Assembly (NCBI GenBank): GCA_963978545.1
Contig: OZ021725.1
Span: 90,817,305-90,881,304 of the forward strand
Reading direction: 5' to 3'
DNA: 64,000 nucleotides
DNA from: Linyphia triangularis
Lineage: Eukaryota; Arthropoda; Arachnida; Araneae; Linyphiidae
Position 1 is the first letter of the stretch. Every line of letters starts with the position of its first letter. The translations under genes and the position numbers were made by a program. The notes below the pieces were generated by a model, which searched no databases, had not been told where the DNA came from, and saw nothing but the letters and a program-made list of their open reading frames with translations. Shown here in pieces: positions 35,531 through 48,344 of the stretch.

Positions 35531-37440
35531 TTGTTTTAAATCTATCAATAATCATTACATTTATTGTGCGCTGTTAAAATGCAACAATGTCATTGTGATG
35601 TATATGGAGAGCGTTTGGGGGATAATGGGTTGATTGGAGTTTGTTAATGCTGCACTAATGTAGTTTTGAAATAGTAGTCTTTAAATATTTTAATTGCCGT
35701 ATTTTGAATAAATTGAGTTCGTATTGCTGATATAAATTTGTATTTTATGAGTTATTCTAATGCTTTGCAGGAGCAATTTAAAAATTGACAACATTGAGTC
35801 GGTGAAAGGGATATTTCAATTTGCCCTTCAAGAGTGTTAGAACCAAAGGTAAAACTTTAACTGAACTGTATTTAATATTAACTTTTTTTGCCATTTAATT
35901 TATTTTGTCTTTAATATCTTACGAGATATTAAAGAATCTTTGAAATTTTGAAAGAAATTTTGAAGAATCTCTAAATTTTGTCAAATTCAACCACGATATG
36001 GGGTATGAATTGAATATGAATTCATCGAGTACGATAAAACATTGTTTTTAACTACATTTTGAATTCAACATAGGATTTAAACATTTGGACATAATTTTAT
36101 AAATATAAAATTTTATAAAGATGATGTCTTTTTTTGTGTGTGTCACTTAGATGTGTCACTTACCCTTAATAATTTCCTAATTTTTATATTATTTCCAACA
36201 GTGCCACAATTCCACATACTTAGATTAAAGTTAGACTAACTACGACTAATAACCCTTTTGAATACAAATAAAATATAATAAGATTTTATTACCAGAAATT
36301 TAAAGCACAATATTTGATCAAAATAGTCTAAGTTTTAAGTATAGTATTATAATTTATAAATTATACAAAAAAAAAAAAAAAAAAAAAAAATTATTTTGGC
36401 GTAGAAGAAAAAGTAAAAATTAAACAAAATTTTTTATTATACAAATGTGATGCCTCAACTATTATAACTTTAACTAACAGTATAACTAAATCAACGGGAA
36501 TACCTTAATTTGTAGTTTATCATTGGTAAGTATTCTCTTTATTCTAACTTTTAGTTCTCGGGGGGAAAAAAAAAAGAAAAAAAAAAAAAGATCAATAAGA
36601 AAACTATTTCTTAAAAAATGAAAAATAAAGTAGAAAAATTACTGTGTTTTCATCCCAGTGTACTTTGGTCTTGTAAAAAGCAACAGTTACAGTTTAGTTC
36701 CAACGTGATTGTGGAATGTATCATAAAAGATTGCTAACATGCCTTTTCTTATTTGAGTCTTTTATTTAAGTATTTACAGTCTTACCGTAAATCGTACGCG
36801 AAGATCTTTGTAAACGAAATGAGGCATATTTGGTTCAAGATTCAGTAGGCTCCCGTACAGCTTTATTTGAGAACAGTATTACAGTATTTTCTTTTTCTAT
36901 TGATATTATTTTTATACTTAATGGAGGGAAAAGTACTATCTATTAGATATCATAGTAATTCATAATTCCTTATAATACATAAAACAGCATTTAATTGACT
37001 TCATTGGATGTTTTTATTTAACCTTATATCAAATTAGATGTTTCTCTTTCAGGGGTTATTAAACAAAGCTCCAAAGCTCCGTACCCAAGTAAAGATAAAT
37101 ATTACACTTATACAATTATATTTTCTTTGCATGCAATATAATTCAACCAACCCATACACAAAAATACTTCACATACTTAATTTATGCAAAATATTTCACA
37201 AGTCAAACTCAACAAAACACCAACTGAATTCTACACAAGCTTACCATCAAGTCTCATCTCCAAACCTTCACCCTTTTCTGCCAAATCCCCCTCTTTCCCA
37301 TAAAAACGCAAACGACAACCCCCCACAGAACAAAAACTCCTTTCGAACACCCTCCCACCCTTCCATTCCGAAGACACGGAATAAAAAACATTTGCATGTT
37401 TATTGCGTTTCCAGACCAACGGAGGGTTTTTTCTGAATTG
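35531..37440. other. AT-rich intergenic DNA, no gene recognised
   Basis: Poly-A at 36367-36390 and an A-rich block near 36567-36588. The 132-aa frame 37038-37436 is N/K/P/S-rich, reads a C-rich stretch at about 37260-37380, and has no recognisable domain. Confidence 0.5.
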
Positions 37441-39000
37441 TTCATTTGAAAAAGACTTCTGTCTATAAAGGGGTGAGGGGGAGATCCGAAAAGGGGATTT
37501 TACACCCCTTCTACACCCCCATAGCGTGTCTATCTCTCATTTCATTCCTTGCTTTTCCATTCAAGCAACCCCCTAAATTTTTTGATCTATTGTTACTCCT
37601 GAAAAGGCGGCTTCCAAAGTATCAAGTTATAAAGGGGTTATGAAGATTGCTCGCTTGTTGAATGTGTTTTTCTTATCAAATTTTCTTTTCTTTCCCACAT
37701 ATTATTCCCTCTCTTTTTACATCGGTGTTCTTTTCTGTCTCTATCGCTTTCGTATTGGAAGGGTGCGCTTCGCTTCTTGTATTTATGGGGCTATTTAGAC
37801 GATTTTCAGCAAAGGGTGAGTAAAGAGTTGGTTATGTTTTTGTACTTGGAAGACTGGGAGTGTTTTAGGAGTATTCCAGCCAATAGTGATTTATCATTGC
37901 CAGAGAGGAGTAAGAGACGCAGATATAGGTTTTTCTTTTGTGATTCCTTGTGTGTTTTATTGTTTTCGTTGTTTATGGTTTGAATGTTGTCGTCATGGAG
38001 AGTTTAATGACGACTCTATGGATGTTTTGTGGATGTGGAGGACAGTAAATAAGGGGTGTTGAAGAGGAAGTAGAGTATCTGAGAATGGGTTGATGGGAGA
38101 GTGAAAAGAAATACTTGTTTTAGTTTTTGTTGCTTTTTCTCTTTATAGTCTCCTGCTTTTGAGTTTCAGTGATTCAAAAAGAAAAAGTGCCGAGCGACGA
38201 ATATTGTATTTCATAACTGGCAAAGACGGGCATTTCTAAATTTAATTCTTTATCCGTGCAGTCGTATTTTGCATGCGAACGCTTTTTATGCATTTGACAT
38301 ACATTAATTTATCTTAGAAGTAAATTATGCTAGTAACATAGGGAAAATTATTGTACTTGATTTAATTTTTATTATTTTATAACTCAACTTCCATAAAATC
38401 TATTATGTTTTGAAAATGAGTTAAAAATTTTAAATTAGGTGAAGGTTTTTTTCTCTCATCAGAAAAGCCAACTAATCACATTTTTTTTCCTTTCAATGAA
38501 AAAGTAAATTAAAATTTGGCGAATTGAGTTTTTGAAGAAAACCACGAATAATTTATATTTATTGAAATTAATATGTTGAAGAATTATAATTATATTATGT
38601 TGCTATTTTGTGTAATATGTTAATAACCATGGAGAGGTTTTTTTAAGCCAATGATAGATTTATATAATACGACCTACAAGAAAAACAAAACAAAAAAACT
38701 TTCCATTTTATACGCATCAAAGAGAACCTTGTTAATTATAACTTTTTGTGTTGAATTCTTAAGTTCAACGAAGGTGTTCTGCCAACTATAATATATTGGA
38801 ATACGCGACAGTTTATATTAATTAAAAACAGCGTGTTGAATATTTGCACTTCAATTGTGATTTTTCTTATTATACTTATCACTTTCTTACTAATATTTTG
38901 AAAACTATTGTTTACAGCTACATAAAGTCTAATAAAATTATCATTTTCATCTTCAAAAGATTTGCCACCAAGTAGCAAAATGCTCACTTAACATTCATAA
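37441..39000. other. Intergenic DNA, no gene recognised
   Basis: About 37440-38110 is less AT-rich and partly G/T-biased; the rest is AT-rich. Nothing coding is supported. Confidence 0.45.
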
Positions 39001-40250
39001 TGTTTTTGGTTCGAGACACATCGAAGCTCTACAGTTAATTTTTTCAAAATGAGAAGACACCTCTTCGATCTTGACAAAGTCTCGAATTGACTGCCTGGCT
39101 GGAATTTTCCAGGTTTTCTCTTATTAGAGAGGGGAGTAGAATCCTCTTGAATGACCCCACTGAAGCCGTCAGCTCATTTAACAATAAAAAAATTATAAAA
39201 ATTTGGCTTAGTATAGCATTCGTGTTTCTCCGATACAGCTAACCAATCAAGAGAAATTATCATAATCAAATACGTAAATTAATAGAGGAGTTTCATGAAA
39301 ACATTTGCCAATGCTGTATAATTAAATTTAAAGAAATTGTAGTTTGAATTTTAAAATTTCAATGGATTATCGTTATTTCAGAACTTGCAATCTCAAATCC
39401 ATTGTTTTTTCCTCTACGATACACCGACGAAGCAATTGTTTCCGTCTTCAGGGAGAACCCTACCTAATCCCAACATCTCGCTCCAATGAAGAAGTTTAAT
39501 GAAGAAGTGCTCCAAATTAAAACGCGCCAAAGAAACTCGACCAGAAAAGGGAAAAATCCAACAAAACATTAAAAAAAAAACCCTGACAGATCCACGAAAC
39601 AAAGTAAAATGAAAATTAATGGACGACCTACCCTTAATGTGTTGCTTCCTTGTGAATTGAACAAAGTAAACGTGTTCTGGGCTCTGAATACTGTTTTCCT
39701 GCGTACACGACTGCCTTTTAAAAGGGGTCTCAAATGCTCATCAATCATTGGTTTGGTGGACGGGGTTGGGGGGGAAAGAATTGACTGGAAAGCGGGGACA
39801 CACAACACAAGCTCTGAATTAACACCTTTTACTGTTCTTCCTGGCTTTGGTTCATCCCTATACAGTTTTAAGGCAAGCTGTCATTCTATCCTTAATAACA
39901 GTTTCCATCGGTCCTGGATCTGATTAAATCCTGGAGCCTGCCAAAGGTTAAACGCGTACGCTTTTGACAGGAATCTCCGGTTTTGGAGCTCTCCTGAGAT
40001 TGTTTGCTCCAGAACGTGTAATTTGAAGAAAGGAGGGTTGGATTGACTTTGATGAGACTTTGGGTGTATTGTTCACGCTGGGAGGAATACTTTTGAAACT
40101 TTCTTGTGTCTTCACAATGGCGAAGGATCAAAGCGATCTCTTTTAAACAAAGGTAGTTTTGTTTAGAGAATGGTGTTTCTCTCGGGCTCTTAGTTGGTGT
40201 AATTGTGTTTGGGAGTTTTAAGTATTTATTGTACCTTGGTAACAAAGTAA
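39001..40250. other. GC-richer non-repetitive stretch without a recognised gene
   Basis: One of the longest stretches of normal complexity here. Overlapping frames of 104 aa (39609-39923, +) and 117 aa (39892-40245, minus) have no domain that I recognise and run on opposite strands. It could hold an untranslated exon, a decayed gene or regulatory DNA. Confidence 0.35.
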
Positions 40251-41204
40251 GTGAGGGTAATTACTGAACTTTTTTGGGAGTGTCCCATTCAATAAAGATA
40301 GGTTACTATGTAACAACCATAAAGAAAAGGTGATTTGTAACAAAACTCTACGTAGTAAAATATTTATTATGGTATTAACTTAACTTTATTATCAGACATT
40401 ATCTAAAAAATGAATTTTTACGCATAGAACTTTTGAAGGGGTTTTATAACTGAATTCTTTGGGAAGAGAATAAGCATCTTAATAGAAAACTGGAGGTAAT
40501 TTTACTTTTTTCGGTATAACATTTCCCCTCCACATTATTTTGCATTTATATCTTACCTAATTTCAACGGGAAATGTTCATTTTTAAAGCTTTTCTTTGTG
40601 GAAGAATGAATTTGTATTCGAAAGTAATATGTAAAAAGAAAGAAGTATTATTCGATGTAATAATACAAAATATTGCATTTAAACTTAAAGTATAATACAT
40701 AAAGTTGGATGTGTGATTTGTGAAGAAAATAAAACTTTTTTTTCCCCCCCACAAAATATGAAGTATAAACAAAAACTATTATGAACTGAATTCATTACAT
40801 TCATTAATTCAAAGTCTTTCTGTAAGGTATCCCTAACTTTGATGACTTTTGATGACCCTTTAACTTCGAACTGACGTAGTTGCGAAATAGTGAGAGACCG
40901 AAAGAAAGGACTAAGGGTGTGTTGGATGACAGGTATGGCATTTTAAATACTACATTGGTTTGAAAAATTGATTGATGGAAGTAAATTTTATGACTTCTTT
41001 ATAGGGTCTTACCGATGAGGCTTATTTGTATTTGGACGGATTTGTCAGTAAAAATAACTGTGGTTATTCGTCGATAAAAATAACTGTGTTAATGGAATAT
41101 TGAATCCTGGATTCGGCATGAATATTCGTTGTAGTTCGGAATTCACGTTAAGTCGTAGGTATCGGCCTGATTTGCCATCAGTGTGCATAAAAAATGGGTC
41201 GTTG
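40251..41204. other. Intergenic DNA, nothing recognised
   Basis: AT-rich; no gene, RNA or repeat unit seen. Confidence 0.5.
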
Positions 41205-41544
41205 AACCAACCAACCAACCAACCAACCAACCAACCAACCAACCAACCAACCAACCAACCAACCAACCAACCAACCAACCAACCAACCAACCAACCAACC
41301 AACCAACCAACCAACCAACCAACCAACCAACCAACCAACCAACCAACCAACCAACCAACCAACCAACCAACCAACCAACCAACCAACCAACCAACCAACC
41401 AACCAACCAACCAACCAACCAACCAACCAACCAACCAACCAACCAACCAACCAACCAACCAACCAACCAACCAACCAACCAACCAACCAACCAACCAACC
41501 AACCAACCAACCAACCAACCAACCAACCAACCAACCAACCAACC
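41205..41544. repeat. (AACC)n microsatellite, 85 perfect units
   Basis: 340 bp of uninterrupted AACC. It translates as NQPT repeats on plus and WLVG repeats on minus in every frame, which creates the longest open frames of the window; none is a gene. The minus strand (GGTT)n has paired G runs suitable for two-tier quadruplexes. Confidence 0.98.
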
Positions 41545-42735
41545 GCTTCGAAGTTACATCATTTCCAAGTTAGGGAGTACTTTCTGAGAGACCATGTACA
41601 AATACATACTGATAACGCAAAACATAAGAAATAACGCTTTTTAAAGAAAATTTGATTTTTATGCTATTAACTAAAAATTAATTTGTATTATGAAACATTC
41701 AACTTAACAATTACCAAATAAAAGAGGTGTTACATTATGATTTATTTCCAAAAGTATTACATCTATTCTGCAAACATTAAAAACGCCTCCTCGCAGAATT
41801 TCTGTTGTAAACGCGCGTCATCTTCTCCATGCAGCATTCATTCTCCAACTACTTTTCCTCTTTCCTTTTAAAACAAAACTAATTCACTCCAGAGAAGAGA
41901 AACGACCCAAAGAAACGAATGAAAACTTCCGAAGTTTTCGAAGCATAAACTACAATATTCATCTCCCCCCTCCCCCACTTCTCCCCCAATCTAGTAAAAG
42001 AAACCTCCAAAAACAGCTCATTTGTATCCTATCCCAAAAACAATGAAATAGCTTCGGCGAGTAAAAATAATTCAGTCGAAGATACACGAAAGACGGGAGT
42101 CAGAAAGAAAAAAAAATTCTTTTCGAGATCTTGAATATTTAATGGGTTCGGGGTGTTTTTCTTGATTAGGGAAAGCGTCTATGACTCTCTCCCGAAGTCA
42201 TTAATTCAGATAAATGTTATTTTATAGCTTTCTGGCGTTAATTGAAATCGAGTAAATCACGCAAAGTGACAGCGGTAATTGTCGAAACAAATGCAGAAAG
42301 AAAGTTACCACTTTATTTTTTTTCATTGGTGATGACTGTATTTCACGGAAGTTTGAGTTTGCAGAAGATGATGCTTTTTCCTCTGTTATGCTTTTCGATA
42401 CATTTTTTTATTTTTTTTTTATTTATGTTTCAACAGAGCAAGTAATCGGGTTTTCTAGCTTTTAAGTATTTGTAAAGGGTTGTGGAGGGATGAAAGAAAA
42501 GGAATTCAATTATTTTGTCGATTGTTTCAGGGATATTGGGTGTGAAAAGGGAAGGTTTTCTTTTTTGAATTGTTGTTTGGGAGGTAATTTTTCGCTTAAG
42601 TAATGTATCTTCCGTGTCATTTAGTTGGAATGGGCGTGTGAGAGAGAAAGAGGGGAAATTAGTATTTTTTTGGAATGGGAAGAATGGTGAAGAGTTTAAT
42701 GTCTTCTACAACCGCTTGATTTGAAGTTGTTATCA
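41545..42735. other. Intergenic DNA, no gene recognised
   Basis: About 41760-42300 is less AT-rich with CG-containing words. No frame is supported. Confidence 0.45.
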
Positions 42736-42739
42736 TTAA

Positions 42740-42786
42740 CACATGTAAAATGCAAGAAATGTGATTTCAATTATTTTTTACATGTG
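42740..42786. repeat. Hairpin CACATGTAAAA/TTTTTACATGTG
   Basis: Eleven-base arms separated by about 24 bases. Confidence 0.75.
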
Positions 42787-42995
42787 CTAAGGGTTACTTT
42801 GAAAAAATATATTTTTTTTCTCTGATGAATGCCAGGCTTAAATAAATTCTCTTTAAATCTTTTAAATCAATCGTTGAGGACTGTTATTATTTGACTGTTT
42901 AAAGAAAAAATTCTAAAGCAAATATTTGCTTTTGTTAAATTTTTCGATTCATTTGTACGAAAATAAAAGGGTTAATCAAAAAGTTCAAAAAAGTG

Positions 42996-43061
42996 ATGTG
43001 ATAGTAGTGTAATGTGAAGTTGTTATCACATAATTGATAACACATTACACTGCTATCACAT
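42996..43061. repeat. 66-bp near-perfect hairpin with nested stem
   Basis: The left arm atgtgatagtagtgtaatgt pairs with the right arm ending at 43061 over 21 bp, with one mismatch. GTTATCA/TGATAAC forms a second stem inside the loop. It resembles a tiny foldback element. Confidence 0.85.
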
Positions 43062-43120
43062 TACACTAATGATAATTATATTTTTTCTTAATTTGTCCGT
43101 TTTCAACTCGAGTTTTTGAG
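43045..43120 (+). repeat. Direct repeat, copy 1 (about 70 bp)
   Basis: actgctatcacattacacta, then atgataattatat and tttcttaatttg, matching 43401-43468. It overlaps the right arm of the hairpin at 42996-43061. Confidence 0.85.
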
Positions 43121-43400
43121 ATAAGTTTTATTTCTTTGGCAATTTGTTTTGAAGTTTAAACTTTTGAGGTATAAATTTAACTTTTTCCTTAAATTAAGAT
43201 ACCAATGTTGTGAAATAATAACGATGGTATTTTTAAATGGATAAGATTTTCTAACTCGTAGACATGCAGTTTAGTTTCTGGTATTATTACTTTCATTTTT
43301 GTATTAAAATCTATACTTTTTAGTATTTATCGGAAATTTTGTCTTATATGGTTATGTCATGCATTAGCCATTCTAATACTTTTTTCATTTATAAATTAAA

Positions 43401-43468
43401 TACTGCTATCACATTACACTAATGATAATTATATATTTTCTTAATTTGACCCTTTTCAATTCGAGCAT
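43401..43468 (+). repeat. Direct repeat, copy 2
   Basis: Same sequence as 43045-43120 with a few changes, about 355 bp downstream. Only one hairpin arm is present here. Confidence 0.85.
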
Positions 43469-44520
43469 TTCTAATGAAACTACTTATATATTTTATAATT
43501 TACTTTTTTTTTATTCAACTTGATTTATTTTATAAGTGCAAATCTGATACAAATAGTAAAGATATTAGTTCTAGATTACCTTAGAAGTGTTAATTTACGA
43601 CAAAATGAGCAGTCTGATTTTAAAATTCCACATGTTTTCTTCAAGATGTTTTCTAAGAAAGGTCCCCTCTCTACACCCTCTATTCCAATCCAATACTCTG
43701 TCCTGCTTTTAGCGACACAAAATTTTAATTTAAAAATAAATTTGCATATTTATCTGAAGTCCGTAATTCTTTAACTCTAGTATTCAAAGTTTACTTCTTA
43801 TTCTAGTTTATTGTATTGTTCTAATATTCCAAACATATAATAAAATCGACATTTATATCGGCTTCTTAAGTGTTAAACTTTTAAATCAAGTGAAAGAATA
43901 ATTTAGTTTTAAAAGTGTATCAAAAGACAAATATATTCAGTTGATGTATTTGAATATTATAATTTTTTGTTCTTCGCTTCTTGTAAATATCCTACATTTT
44001 GAGTTTCTTTAAGAAATAACAGACATTTATAAAGTTTTATAGTATTGAAAAACTGAGAGAAATCAATAGCTTCATTCTTTTTCTTTTTTTTTTCTTCTTT
44101 TTTTCTTTCCCCTTTTCTTTCTTTCTTTTTTTTAAATTTATTTATAATTAGACAATGTGTATTAAAATTCAAACTTATAAACATATTTTGAATGTATATG
44201 GTATAGGTAATAGAATTAATTTGGATATTATTTATAATAAATGGCTATATTATGTATAAAATTCAAAATAATCATATTAGGTATAACATATAGATGTCGA
44301 AATAATAAAGGTACTTTAATTAAAGTGCTATTTGAATTAATTTAACTATAAAAAAATAATTTATTGATGCCTTATTTTATTAATAAATGTTATAATTTCA
44401 CTGTACAGCTTCCAACTCCTCTAAGATTAATTAAATAAAAAAATTTAATTAATTTTTTTTTTTAAATCGAATTACTTATATTTGAAATTTTATGAAAAAG
44501 TTACGCGAAGCAACATTAGT
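43469..44520. other. AT-rich intergenic DNA with a polypyrimidine tract
   Basis: A C/T-only run with mostly T lies at about 44075-44130; the lysine-rich minus frame is its translation. Nothing else seen. Confidence 0.55.
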
Positions 44521-45330
44521 TCAATTTAATATATTTAATCGAAACCACCACCGCATACATCTTTCCTAAAAGAGAAAACACTTTATCTGCCCCAAATTAC
44601 AAAGTAAAGACGTAATTGAGAACGAGTTCCGGACTTAATTGGAAATATTTTTCTAACCTTAAAGCCCATCGCTTCCCAACAGAGAAAAGCCGGAGAAACA
44701 ATAATAAACAATAAAAAAAACACACACACAATTCTCTGCAAAAGCAGATCGGACTGCAACATCTTTCCAATGAATAGACAATACTAATTAGCTGATACTG
44801 CCTTAATTTCCGCTGACTTTGTCCAATTAAGTTGGGACTAGTACCCCTGTTAAGAAGAAGAAAAGGCTAACCACCATAGCGGCCATCTTGTAAAGAGTGA
44901 AAAAAAGATGGTAAAACGAGAAGAAGGCTCTTTCCGGCGGGGGGAATGATTAATGATCTTCGGCTAAGAGATGTAGTCCCAATGCCTGATAACTTTGGTA
45001 TTGATTACCCTGCTTTCCAACTGAGGGATTTGTTAAAACCTTGCAAGCATTAGACCCGTTTCTTGCTGTCTTTTCTGCAGATTAACTGACAAATTTCAGG
45101 GTTATAAGAATAAGTAACGTATGGTTTTGCAGCGATACTGGGAACCGTTCTTCTTTCAAATATCTTGCCTGTATGAGTGTATGCAGATGCAATGCTTCGG
45201 AATGGAGGTGGGGAAAAAAAAACTTGCGCTTGAATGGGAAATTGGAGATAAAGCTTCCACCCTCCACCTGAGCTAACAGATCGAAGAAATACCGGGAGGA
45301 TTTGGGAAATAAAGAGTTGTGGGAGTTAAA
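44521..45330. promoter_or_regulatory. Candidate regulatory patch with paired homeodomain-like sites
   Basis: ACTTAATTGGA (about 44632) and its exact reverse complement TCCAATTAAGT (about 44823) bracket some 180 bp that also holds ctaattagctga and ccttaatttcc. These words fit NK- or LIM-type homeodomain sites. The patch is repeat-poor and richer in GC than its surroundings. Function is inference. Confidence 0.3.
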
Positions 45331-46500
45331 AAGAGTTTAAATCTCTCGAATAATGTCAGTCATTTATCGATGGATGAGTAAAAAAATAGGATTTGGAATA
45401 TGCTTTTGTAGGAGCTCAGGTGAGTGAACATTTTGTTTGAAGTTTTTAAAGAATGGAATAGATTTTGAGCTTGATCGTTTAAATTCTTTTACAAAGTGTT
45501 CTAAAAATTTTTTTTACATAAAATAATTAAGAAAAAACGTTGATACAGAATTGTGCCTTTTTAAAGAACTTACATTTTAAAATATTAAATGGCCAATGCT
45601 AGAAATTCGATTTTTGCATATTGTAAATAATTTTTTGATTAATTTGTCTTTCGACTAATATATTGTATCAGTTTTTTGTGCATTTATATTGAATTTTTAC
45701 TCGTGGGTTCTAAGTTTGAAGATAATATTTCTTTTATAATGATGAAACGATGAGACAAGCATAAATCACCTTCAATTCCATACATAAAATTGATTAAAAT
45801 TTAAAATTAAATGCCATCGAAATACTAATACTATACTATAATAATGGATTATTGTGGATCCAGCCCGAAGGGCACTGTTCCACATGTCGAAAATAGCCAT
45901 AAAGGAAAAATGTAGCAGTGGCGTCAATCTAATTGACACACACCGATCTAATTGACTAATTTGCATGCAATTACCTTAAATACTAACTTATAAATAAAAA
46001 GGTCAAGAATACCTAAACAATTATTCATAAATTAAAAAAAAAATATTAAATAATTACTTAAGCTTTATAACTTTAGAAAGCACATTTAGAATAAACCAAA
46101 CTATTAGCAACACAAATATACTTTTAAATTACAATAATTTTTATGTTTGAAAATAAGTTTATCATATCAAGATCTTATCAAAATTACTTCGTAAATAAAA
46201 GTAAATATCACATTCAGATTATGAAATAGATACATTTACTTTTTAATAAAAGTGTATCTGTTTGTAGCAAACATTCTTGTTATTATTCGCACTCATAGTC
46301 TCTATTCATAGATTGAAGAAATAACTACTATGAAAGTTAACAAATAAAGTAATTAGTTTTTGTTTGTTACTGCATATTAATAATTTATCCTAAAAGGGAT
46401 ATCATCCTTTCAAAAGCTTTCATATTTTGATTCAACCCCGATAATTTCCATCACTCACAACCACCCGATACCCACTATTAAAAATTTTTAAAACCCATCG
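45331..46500. other. AT-rich intergenic DNA, no gene recognised
   Basis: A 64-aa minus frame (45772-45966) shows no domain. Confidence 0.5.
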
Positions 46501-47030
46501 GATCAATCGACGTATTTAATGAGGAAGAACAAACAATAAACGAGTTATTTGTTAAAGAATCGATACTCAAATGCAACCCGGGTTGTCACAGGGGCACGCA
46601 CGACACAATACCCTTGCATTTCGACCACACTGACAGACATAATGCCACGGCGGGAATTAATCACGAAATTACAAGCTCCCGCGAAATTATTGGCGCGAAA
46701 CACCATCAATTTCCATTCCTCGAAAGAAAAGCGTCTTTTGTAATTGAATCAAAAGAAGACATTGGCTGCCGCGAGTTAATCACGTGGTTGAAGTGTCGTC
46801 ATACGGCGCGAGGATATCTCGGTTCCCATTTGTCATTTCTCCTCTTTATCCGATTATTTTCCCAATTCCCATTACAGGAGAAGTCATCATGGAAATGGAT
46901 TCATAACTGAGGAATTTGCTGGGGAAATAATTCCTGACAAGTCCTTTTCTCCGGGTATTCGGCAATCGGGGAGGATCGCCAAATTGTCCCGAGGACATAC
47001 TCGGGGAGAGATATAAATTCATCAAATTTG
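46501..47030. promoter_or_regulatory. Candidate regulatory patch with E2F-like and TTAATCACG words
   Basis: Contains ATTGGCGCGAAA (about 46689-46700, E2F-like), TTAATCACG twice (46657 and 46776) and a CCCGAG-GACATA-CTCGGG hairpin near 46987. It is clearly less AT-rich than either flank. Overlapping 64- and 98-aa frames show no domain. A regulatory role is inference. Confidence 0.3.
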
Positions 47031-47854
47031 TAACAACTCTGCGAGCAGATTATTTATTATGATTTATGCTGTTTTTTTCGTAATGGATTCTTGACGTTTT
47101 GTTTGTGCTATGTTTAGTTTAGCGTTCAAACTTTCCTTTTTATGCTTGTTTTCTAAGAGAAAAATTACTTTTTGGAGGACTTTTTTGTTCTGCTTAGACA
47201 TTCATATTGCATTAGTGAAACCTTAACCAAAATAAACCAGTATTGAGTGATATTTTCTTCTAAGAGCTTGTCAGTAGATATTGTAAATAGGAAATTATTT
47301 CCTAAGTTATGAATCAATTTCAATGATGAAATTCATTCTAAACTGAAGAAATAAAACCTTATAAGTCCTTTTCTCTATTACATTTCAACGTAAATTTTAA
47401 CTTCAGGTTAATCATCCAATAGACAATGAGGAACTTGAACAAGTGAGAAAAATGAATATTTTTTTTGTATTTTCTAGTGTTATCCAACGAATACATTTGA
47501 GTAGTACAATTATCTATTATCTTTATGCTTTCAATTAATCAAAAATCGAGTTTGAAATCAAAGCAAAAGTCACGGGACCAAAACGCATAAAAAAATCGTG
47601 ATGTAGTTACGCATAGATTCCGTCGAAAATCCGAGGAGGAACCTGATCAAAAACAGGTTATAGACTGGTTCATCATCTGCGCGTTGACGTCACACGCAAA
47701 AGTATCTTTTTCCCGCCAAATCGCAAAGTGAAAAACTAAATATTTTTTTTAAACTATCTATCCTAGATCAAATTTTTTAAAGAATGGTATTGTTTTTCAT
47801 GGTTTTTTCTCGACTTTTATTTAAAAATAAAACCAAAAAACGTGAAAGTTCCTC
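47031..47854. other. Intergenic DNA, no gene recognised
   Basis: A short hairpin AACCTG/CAGGTT near 47640-47660 and a TGACGTCA word at about 47687 are the only notable points. Confidence 0.45.
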
Positions 47855-48344
47855 ATTCCCGCATTTTTTAATATTATTTTATTCAAATCTAAATGTTTCG
47901 AAAAGGCCATAAATGTAAAAATTTCTGCTCAATGTGCCTTTACTTTTTTTTAAATTTACAATCAAAGTTCCCCTGTTAGACGTTGGCGAGAAAATGATCC
48001 ATTCGGCTCGAATTGAATGTAACGTCAAGAGATCCTAAACATCTTAGAATGAAATGCAGCAGTGGAAACCAGTTTTGCAGGTTTCTCGCAAATCGCGCCA
48101 ACCTTTTCGAGGTATGGTAATGGTCAACCAAATCAACGCCAACTATTTGGCAGAAACCTCACGATAACCATAGAAACGGAAGGGATCTCTTGACTTTTTG
48201 ATCGGACTGGTTTTGGGTCATTTTCTTTTCTAAACATTTAAATAACTAACTTTTTCAAAGAACTTTTGTTTAAAAATTGGGAATCAGAAAGAAATTCTTC
48301 ATAAATATAAACTAATTTCACTGGTTTTTGAAAAAGGCGGGAAT
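47855..48344. mobile_element. Foldback/MITE-like element, about 490 bp
   Basis: The left end attcccgcattttt matches the reverse complement of the right end (attcccgcctttttc). Inverted similarity reappears inward as gaaaatgatcc / gaaaatgaccc and as the exact GTCAAGAGATCC at about 48027-48038 and 48184-48195. In the centre AGGTTTCT faces AGAAACCT. Arms are long but imperfect, consistent with an old element. No coding capacity and no clear target duplication. Confidence 0.65.

Noticed and set aside
37038..37436. 132-aa frame
   Set aside because: Low-complexity N/K/P/S-rich translation crossing a C-rich stretch, with equally open antisense frames.
39609..40245. 104-aa (+) and 117-aa (minus) frames
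   Set aside because: Opposite strands, overlapping ends, no recognisable domain, no splice or start context; chance openness in GC-richer DNA is more likely.
41205..41544. Telomere or interstitial telomere repeat
   Set aside because: The unit is AACC/GGTT, not TTAGG or TTAGGG, and there is no subtelomeric context.
41045..41587. Long open frames encoding WLVG or NQPT repeats (up to 165 aa)
   Set aside because: They are six-frame translations of the (AACC)n microsatellite; a 4-bp unit without stops stays open in every frame.
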